From Seiridium cupressi (taxonomy: Eukaryota > Ascomycota > Sordariomycetes > Amphisphaeriales > Sporocadaceae): a stretch of 64,000 nt of DNA. Shown one piece after another: positions 56,883 through 64,000 of this stretch. Below the pieces are notes generated by a model. That model was given only the letters and a program-made list of their open reading frames with translations. It was not told where the DNA came from and did no database searches. The stretch's first letter is position 1. Each line of letters opens with the position of its first letter. A program made the translations under genes and the position numbers. The stretch covers positions 62,001 to 126,000 of the forward strand of contig JARVKI010000115.1 of the NCBI GenBank assembly GCA_036674765.1, given 5' to 3'.

Positions 56883-58497
56883 ATGGGCACCAACCTCTTT
56901 GTCGACTTGACTGCACCTAATGGCAAAAATTGGTCTCAACCGACAGGCCTTTTCATCGACAATGAGTTTGTCCCATCTACCGATGGCGAGACCATCGACT
57001 CTATTGATCCAGCGTAAGTCTCCTCTGCAAAGCGTAGAACTTTGTGCTGATGCACCGAAATAGAACAGAAACTACCATTGCAGCCGTTCAGGCAGCTGGT
57101 GAAGTAGATGTCGATAGAGCTGTCAAGGCTGCTCACGCCGCGCTCAAGCATCCCTCGTGGAAGAAATTACCTGCAACAGAGCGCGGTATACTGATGTCCA
57201 AACTTGCCGATCTGATCGAGGAGAACCGTGAATTATTTGCTACTATTGATGCATGGGATAATGGTAGGCTTGAGTAATTCATCCTGTGTTTACGTGTAAT
57301 GCTGAACTTTTGCTAGGCAAAACTTATCAGGAGGCGCTTGGGGTTGACCTCGTTGAGGCTGTCAGCGTCATCCGATATTACTCTGGCTGGGCTGACAAGA
57401 CTTTCGGCCAAACTATTGGCACCACTCCAGAGAAATTTGCGTATACGATCCGCCAACCGGTTGGCGTCGTTGGCCAAATAATCCCATGGAACTATCCACT
57501 ATCGATGGCCACCTGGAAACTCGGTCCTGCCCTTGCATGTGGAAACACTGTGGTTCTGAAGGCAGCCGAGCAAACTCCTTTGAGTATTCTGGTGCTTGGT
57601 TCCCTGATTAAGAAGGCAGGCTTTCCCACAGGTGTTGTCAACTTCATCAACGGCCGAGGAGCGACGGCCGGCCTTGCTCTAGTCAGCCATCCCCTGGTTG
57701 ATAAGGTAGCATTCACGGGAAGCACAGCAACCGCCAGCGTGATTATGAGTGCAGCTGCCAAGACACTCAAGAACATCAGCCTAGAGACCGGTGGAAAGTC
57801 ACCGTTGATTGTGTTTGATGACGCCGAGATGGAGCAGGCTATTAAATGGTCGCACCTGGGCATTATGTCAAACCAGGGCCAAATTTGCACAGCCACATCA
57901 CGGATCTTGGTCCATGAGAAGGTATACGATCAGTTTCTCCAAGGATTCCTGGCAGAGACAAAGACAACTAGCAAGGTCGGAAGTCAGTGGGACGAAAGTA
58001 CTTATCAAGGTCCTTTAGTATCCAAGGCTCAGTATGACCGAGTCTTGGAGTACGTGAGTATCGGCCGGAGCGAAGGTGCTACTTTGGCATCGGGCGGGGA
58101 GCGGGCCGATGTAGCCGGGTCCGACAGGGGTTTCTTTGTGGCCCCTACAGTTTTCACCGACGTGACGCCTTCTATGCGAGTGTGGAAGGAGGAGATATTC
58201 GGTCCCGTTGCGGTGATTGCAAAATTCAAAGATGAGGAGGAGGCTATAAGCCTGGCGAACGATAGTACTTATGGACTCGGGGCCGCCGTGTTCACGCGAG
58301 ATATTGAACGATCTCACCGTGTGGCTTCTGAGATTGAAGCTGGAATGGTTTGGATTAATAGTAGTCAGGACTGCGATCCACGTGTACCCTTTGGTGGTGT
58401 CAAACAAAGTGGAATCGGACGGGAGTTGGGTGAAGCTGGTCTAGAAGCATATTCGCAGATCAAGGCAGTCCATGTGAACATGGGCAACAAACTCTAA
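56883..58497 (+). CDS. NAD(P)-dependent aldehyde dehydrogenase, 503 aa
   Basis: Exons 56883-57013, 57064-57263 and 57317-58497 (phases 2 and 1). The sequence follows the class 1/2 aldehyde dehydrogenase pattern throughout: FIDNEFVPSTDGETIDSIDP, then IIPWNYPLSMATWKLGPALA, the cofactor loop GSTATASVIM, the general base Glu267 in ETGGKSP, the nucleophile Cys301 in GQICTATSR, and FGPVAVIAKFKDEEEA near the end. Length matches the family. No targeting presequence is apparent, so it is probably cytosolic. It oxidises aldehydes to acids; the substrate cannot be told from sequence. One oddity: WINSSQDCDPRVPFGGVKQS has QD where NTYN-like residues are usual, which may shape the substrate pocket. Its 3' end lies only 87 bp from that of the GNAT gene. 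Confidence 0.93.
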
Positions 58498-58584
58498 GTG
58501 TGGAACAGGCTCGAGTAATCTCAATAAAGCTCGATGGCAGGTGATAGATAGGTGTGGTCCTATCCAATTAGAATGTATGCATTA

Positions 58585-59298
58585 CTAGTTACCAGTCGTC
58601 CATTTCGGATCGTTCTTGATGATCATTTGCAAGTGCGGCACTCCGAATATATCCAAATGCCCAATTTCTTGGAATCCACCAGCGAGGTACAAGGGCTGTC
58701 CTGAAGGCGAAGCTACGGTGTAACAGTCCTTGGATTCCTGTTTCGCCCGCTCAAGACCCCAGCCGAGGAGCGCCTTGCCTACGCCCCGTCTTTGATGCCC
58801 TGGATCAACAGCCAGGAAATCCAGCTCTACGGGAATGAGCGTCATTAGCACGAAAATTATCAGGTATTCATCAGGAATAATGGATATACATTATGACTTA
58901 CCCCAGGTATCTCTGGAGCCAATGTCTCCGAATACAGCCTCTGCACTGCGAGAAAGGATACTCCCCACACTCCTCGCCGCCTCTTTGTCCATATTAGGTG
59001 GAGGTGAAGGCCTTGGAGTCTCCTCTTCACCATGCGGAGCAATCCATAGCGAGGAGCCAATGATTTCTGCTGCGTCTTCAGCAACCATCAAGACGGTGTT
59101 GGGGTTGTCTAGAGCGCCAGTAATTCGTCTGGTAAGCCATCGGATTCGTGTGTCTGCTTCCGATGTTCCTTCGGGTTGCAGATGCGGGGGGAATATGCTG
59201 CGGACGATGGCATCTGCCCCAATGTCAAAAGCCGCACCACCCACTCGGGCGATCGCGTCGATATCAGCCTTGGTGGCTGGGCGGAGTTGTATGGGCAT
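58585..59298 (-). CDS. GNAT-family N-acetyltransferase, 212 aa
   Basis: Minus-strand exons 59298-58902 and 58826-58585 join at phase 1 over a 75 nt intron. The N-terminal strand and helix (MPIQLRPATKADIDAIARVG) is the standard GNAT opening. After the intron, ELDFLAVDPGHQRRGVGKAL contains the acetyl-CoA pyrophosphate-binding motif A, with Q/RxxGxG as QRRGVG. The C-terminal VASPSGQPLYLAGGFQEIGH is the usual motif B end. It is thus a complete small-molecule or protein acetyltransferase of the fungal type often found near metabolic genes. The acceptor is unknown. It is divergent from TAG1 and convergent with the aldehyde dehydrogenase. Confidence 0.88.
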
Positions 59299-60317
59299 GT
59301 TGATGTTCGACTACCGTATATCGGGTCTATGTTGGTGAGATCCTGAAAGACTCGGAGCGTGGCTGGACAATAATCACCTGGTCGAAAGCTAATGGATGGC
59401 AAAGTTACAACGCGGTCAAATTGACGCACGTCGCAGTGATTTCAATATGTATGTAATACCTTGAAGAACAAGAAGAAGAACGAGGTCTCTTAGACATCAG
59501 AGGAACTGGAAGATAGCCGAATTAATATCTTGGAAGCTCAAATAGTGGAATATGTGCTATATCGCATTAGGCTTAGGCAATCGTGCTATGGTGCCAAGCC
59601 TCTCATTGTAGGACTTGAGTGATACATGTTGTTATAGGACTCGAATGATAAGCGCGACCTAGACTACTTGACCAGTGCGTAAGTACCTCCTCTCCAGTCC
59701 TAATCCACCCAAATCAGTGACAAAATAATCGAGGCGATATCTTACCAAATTAAGAGTTCCTAATCTAGGGTTTTCGTGACTCCATAGGGTCTGAGTGTGG
59801 CATGATACCTGTGAATGACGGACGAGGACGGCGAGTCATTTCGGAAAAATAGCCAGTTTCCACTCTGTCTAGGTTATACTGATAACTAAATCTGGAAATA
59901 AAAGGTGTTTGTTATTGCCAGAAGTCTCCGTGAGTGACTGCTGAAGGATTGTGGGACAATGCAAGTCGTGCCTGCATAACTTGCATATCTTCCCCAGATT
60001 CCGCTAGCCGAAAGCAGGCGGGACGCAGGCCAAACGCCGATCTCTGCCCCTCCCGTCGCATGTCCAGCCCCAGCCCGCCAAGTTGCTCTCGCCCCAGTCC
60101 ATCGCCGCAGCTGACGTTTGATGACGACTGAAAGGCTGCCAGGCTTCCAGGTCTTGCTTCCACCGCAACATCTTACCACTCAAACCCGACGCCCAACATA
60201 CCTTCATACAACGAATTGCGCTGGCGAGCGAAAGGAGGTTATGTCCGCAGTTAAACCCTATTTCTAGTCGCTGGATACATCCCAAAAGTCATTGTGACGC
60301 ATCCGTCAAACCCTGCC
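59299..60317. promoter_or_regulatory. divergent promoter region between GNAT gene and TAG1
   Basis: About 1 kb between two outward-facing genes. Short frames on both strands around 59886-60285 have no recognisable content. No specific regulatory site recognised. Confidence 0.45.
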
Positions 60318-63126
60318 ATGTCTGACGACGACGAGAGATCGCCGTTGCTGTCGGCAGCGGCGTCGTCAAAGGGCAAAGGCATCGCCCACGGATCTGGCGA
60401 AACTACACCGCTTCTTTCTAGCTCTACCGAAACGCCGAGATACGATGGAGAACACGATGAGCCCGATCAAGATACGACGGCATCCGTCCGATCACACCAA
60501 AGCGACTCGCCATCGACTCGGTCTACAAAGAGAAGATCGCTTAGATGGCCATCCTTCATTGCGATGGGTATCCTCGCCACTCTAGTGGTAGTCATCATTG
60601 CCCTGGTCTTCATTGTGCCAGACGCTGTTCAGGAATACGCCAAGCAAGCCGCTGTGCTTGAGCCCACCAACCTATCGCTCGACTCCATCACGACTGATGG
60701 CGTCAAGGCAAGAATACAAGCCAACTTCAGACTCGATGGATCGCGTGTTGAGAATGACCACGTGAGGAGGGTCGGCAAGGCTGCCACTTGGGTTGCCAAC
60801 TCACTAGGAACGGAAAAGACCAAAGTCGCCGTCTCTTTACCCGAGTACGGTGATGTCCTCCTTGGGACTGCAGTCATTCCGCCCCTGATCATTAACCTCC
60901 GAGAGGGCTACACCACTATTCTCGACTTTGTCACCGAGTTATCGCCGGGCGATGTCGAAGGCATCCGAACTATTGCGAACGAGTGGTTGGAGGGCCGCCT
61001 GGACAAGCTGCGTCTAAAAGGCGCAACCGATCTCACCTTGAAGTCTGGGATCATACCGCTAGGGACTCACAACATTGTTGAATCTTTGGTATTTGAAGGT
61101 CAATCTCTTTACCGCTCATTTGCTTCGCTTTATCTCGGAGAGAAAGCTTTCTTCTAGAGAATCAAAAAATCATTATCTGCGTTTCTCTGATGACACTTAT
61201 ACTGATAACTTGTGCAGCCAACAAAATCCCCTCGATGCCCGCTTACAACATCACACGCCTGAATGTGAAGGATGTTCCCTCTCCCGGAGACAGAAAGTCT
61301 ATGGTTGCCGAGGTATCTCTGAGCGCGTACAACGAATACCCGGTAGAGCTCAATGTCCCCGAGCTTGGGTTTGACATTCTCGTACCGGGTTGCAACGATG
61401 ATCAGAACATCATTATTGCAGATGCAGTTACCAACGAAATTCATGTGAAACCTCGCACCGATGTGGAGCTTGATGTCCACGGGCTGATTCGCGAGCTTCC
61501 GGAGTCGCTTACGCGCGCCTGCCCGAATACCAACTCCTCACCTCTAGACTTGCTACTGAAACAGTACATGAATGGCGAGCCTGCAACCCTGTTCGTCCGC
61601 GGAAGCAGCCAACCAGATGGCAGCACTCCGCGCTGGATTGCCGAAATTCTATCCAGCGTTACCCTTCCCGTTCCGTTCCCCGGAAGATCACTCGATGGTC
61701 TGCTTAAAAATTTCTCGCTGACCGACGTCCATTTCACGTTGCCTGATCCCTTTGCCGACGAAAACGATCCGGACTCCAATCCCAAGGTCTCGGGGAATGT
61801 CCTTGTTACTGCTGGTCTTCCAGCAGAAATGAACTTCGGGGTGAACGTAACCAAAGTCCGGGCGTTTGCTGACGTATCTTACAAGGGCAATAAGCTTGGA
61901 GAGTTGAACCTGAAGAAATGGCAAGGGGCGAACTCAACTAGGATCGAAGCTGAAGATGGACAAGAAGCAACGTTGAAAATACAGTCCAGGATCAACGACG
62001 CGCCACTGAATGTGACCGATCCGGATGTATTCTCCGATGTCATTCAGAAGCTCGTGTTCGGAGGCGAGTCTATTTCCCTTGATATAAAGGCCGCGGTCGA
62101 TGTCAAGGTGGTGACGGCCCTGGGGCAATTGATCCTTAAGGATGTTCCGGCCGAGGGCAAGATTCCAGTAAAACGTCCGTATTAGTCGTCTTGGTACTGT
62201 CAGTCCCTCTTTTCTGCTGGCCAGTCTTTCAAGGCAGGCTGTTTTGGTTTTGTCAGATCTGATGTCACGGAATTCGATCGCGAGCTGACTCGTCTTCAGC
62301 ATTATCCAGCGGCAAAGGTTCATTCGGTGCGATTACGCCTAAAGTCAGATCGATCAGAATTCTCGACACATCTTCGACATCTATCACACTCCAGGCTCTT
62401 GTGAATATTACCAACCCTACGCCGTACACTGCTCACGTGCCATACATCAATGTCCACGTCATGAAGAACGACACTGTTCTCGGCCACGCCATAGTGCAAA
62501 ATATGGATGTCGTCAAGGGATCCAATTCTGACATGTTGGTGACTGCAAGGTGGGAGCCGAGCATGAGTGGCAAGGAAGGACGGCATATTGGACGAGAGCT
62601 CATCTCCCAATTTATATCCGGATTCAACACCACGATCACTGTTAAGGCACATGGTGACAGCATTCCAGGGCAGGAAGTCCTCTGTGACGCGCTATCGAGG
62701 TTCAACTTCACTATCCCGGCGCCGAAACTGGATCTTCCAGGTGAGACTCCTGAAGAGAGGTCGCACTTTATCAGAGACGCGACGTTCCATTTCTTCTCGT
62801 CGACGGCAACGTTTACGCTCGTGTCACCCTTGCATTACAACACGCTATATGTGGATTTTGTCAATGCAACGGCATTATTCAACCACACAGAACCTATCGG
62901 CAAGATCATTCACGAACTACCATTTCAGGCACCTCCCGGCAAGTCGCAGACACCGAAGCTACCAGTAGAGTGGTCTGTAGGATCGGTTGGCTATGATGCA
63001 GTCAGGAAAGCGCTTGGTGGAAGACTCAAGCTGGATGCTCATGCTGAGGTGGACATTAGGCTGGGCAATTGGAAAGAGCGGTTCTGGTATGTGGGAAAGG
63101 GCATTGGGGCTAGCATACAAATATAA
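60318..63126 (+). CDS. TAG1: vacuolar DUF3712 membrane protein, TAG1-like, 854 aa
   Basis: Exons 60318-61098, 61218-62174 and 62300-63126, all at phase 1. The cytosolic N-terminus starts MSDDDERSPLL, an acidic dileucine motif of the kind that directs AP-3 sorting to the vacuole, and a second PLL follows at 31-33. One transmembrane helix lies at ~79-100 (FIAMGILATLVVVIIALVFI). The rest is a large lumenal region of repeated LEA-like beta domains (DUF3712), for example LVNITNPTPYTAHVPYINVH. Yeast Tag1 is a vacuolar protein that signals termination of autophagy. Orthology is likely by architecture but not proven. Donors are unusual: GTCAAT for intron 1 and GTCCGT for intron 2, so both joins deserve transcript support. 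Confidence 0.82.
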
Positions 63127-63550
63127 CAGCATGATAGGATGTCTGGGTATCAGGAGAGGCGTTCAGGCTCGAATTGGGACACGTATTACCTCGTGGCTTG
63201 GATTAGCATTTGCTTTAACGATGGACATAATATCACAACACATAATCTCAAGCAATGACGTGAGCGAAGTATCAGATTCTGTTGTCTGTATTGAATCGTC
63301 TCATTTGAAGGAGTCGCCAATAGTAACCTGGGAAGCAGTGCACGGAGAACATCTCTATTGGTCGAAATAACGGACACCACGTGATGACATTGTTTCTTTT
63401 TCACAGGCTATGGGCTGACAATTCCCGATGGCTGAGGAAACCACCGATGTTAACTGGCACAATACACAGCTGCTTTCGTGACGAGCTGACAGATCAACTG
63501 CTCTCCTCAGACGAAACACACACGGCTTTCCACGCGTTGAATACCTCACC
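63127..63550. other. intergenic region
   Basis: About 420 bases between TAG1 and the HET-domain gene. It likely contains the promoter of the latter. No gene seen. Confidence 0.5.
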
Positions 63551-64000
63551 ATGCGACTACTCCATGCTAAGACCCAAACACTTCATGAGTTCTATGAGGA
63601 TGATATTCCTTCCTATGCAATTCTGTCCCACACATGGAGCGAAGGCGAAGTGACATTCCGAGATATAGAGCAATCTCCGTCACCAGATTCGTATAGCGAA
63701 AAGGCGGGATGGGTCAAGATCCGTAACTGCTGTCTGCAAGCGCTAAAGGATGGGCTCGAGTACGTATGGGTTGACACGTGCTGTATCGACAAGTCCAGCA
63801 GTGCAGAGTTGCAAGAGGCAATCAATTCGATGTTTGGGTGGTATGAGATGTCTCAGGTGTGCTATGCTTATCTCGTCGATGTACGTGCCGAAGATGATCC
63901 CAAGGCAGTCGAATCGAGCTTTCGACGATCAAACTGGTTTAAAAGGGGTTGGACGCTCCAGGAGCTAATTGCACCAGTCTTGGTCAGGTTCGTGGACATA
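63551..64000 (+). CDS. HET-domain protein, N-terminal part (3' partial)
   Basis: The frame is open from the ATG to the window edge (150 codons). The HET domain begins almost at once: MRLLHAKTQTLHEFYEDDIP, then YAILSHTWSEGEVTFRDIEQ, KIRNCCLQALKDGLEYVWVD, TCCIDKSSSAELQEAINSMF and WFKRGWTLQELIAP. These are the conserved blocks 1 to 3 of the domain in order, with the diagnostic SHTW, DTCCIDK and RGWTLQEL. HET proteins mediate heterokaryon incompatibility and cell death in filamentous ascomycetes, and many are orphans of unknown partner. The remainder, which often carries NACHT, ankyrin or WD repeats, lies outside the window. Confidence 0.93.
   Translation, partial: MRLLHAKTQTLHEFYEDDIPSYAILSHTWSEGEVTFRDIEQSPSPDSYSEKAGWVKIRNCCLQALKDGLEYVWVDTCCIDKSSSAELQEAINSMFGWYEMSQVCYAYLVDVRAEDDPKAVESSFRRSNWFKRGWTLQELIAPVLVRFVDI

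Noticed and set aside
1..64000. tRNA, rRNA or CRISPR features
   Set aside because: I looked for B-box-like GGTTCGANTCC sequences and regular short repeats and saw no convincing case. A tRNAscan-SE run would be decisive.

Overview
The window is nuclear DNA of a filamentous ascomycete (Pezizomycotina), more likely a sordariomycete-type than a yeast genome. The evidence is the gene content (ADAM-type protease, NRC-2/Fpk1 kinase, HET-domain protein, DUF7600-type F-box protein, TAG1, calcipressin), the many short introns of about 50-125 nt with CTRAC-like branch sites, and the roughly 50 percent GC, gene-sparse layout. All exon boundaries were worked out by hand from splice signals, reading phase and remembered family consensus. 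No alignment was run.

Layout. 0-5 kb: 3' end of an ADAM metalloprotease gene, a long non-coding stretch, then a small conserved fungal protein. 6-14 kb: the mRNA-export adaptor YRA1/ALY (minus) with an intron of about 0.9 kb, the tiny oligosaccharyltransferase subunit OST4 (minus), the ribosome-associated zinc-finger protein TMA46 (plus) and an AT-hook/C2H2 DNA-binding protein (plus). 15-24 kb: the NRC-2/Fpk1 AGC kinase, a small secreted probable GPI protein, and two uncharacterised proteins (523 aa coiled coil, plus; 487 aa basic protein, minus). 24-31 kb: a housekeeping block with MGE1 (mitochondrial GrpE), RPB3 (RNA polymerase II), DIC1 (mitochondrial dicarboxylate carrier) and MSF1 (mitochondrial PheRS). 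34-47 kb: calcipressin, a large F-box protein, an uncharacterised 763 aa coiled-coil protein and an UNC93-like membrane protein. 48-51 kb: convergent ILV6 and ARG3, each with a perfect TGAGTCA (Gcn4/CPC1) site upstream. 51-56 kb: a decayed accessory stretch with a small Cys-rich protein, an amino-acid permease remnant and a frameshifted epimerase-like gene. 57-64 kb: aldehyde dehydrogenase, GNAT acetyltransferase, vacuolar TAG1, and the start of a HET-domain gene that runs off the window.

The genes do not form a metabolic cluster. Mitochondrial functions are frequent (MGE1, DIC1, MSF1, ILV6, ARG3), and DIC1/MSF1, MGE1/RPB3, OST4/TMA46 and GNAT/TAG1 are divergent pairs that may share promoters. 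I saw no tRNA, rRNA, CRISPR array or intact transposon. I found no wholly new system. The strongest leads are the candidate autoregulatory YRA1 intron, the two stop-free 3n introns (ARG3 and the secreted protein), the shared amino-acid-control sites, and several conserved-looking proteins with no function I can assign.
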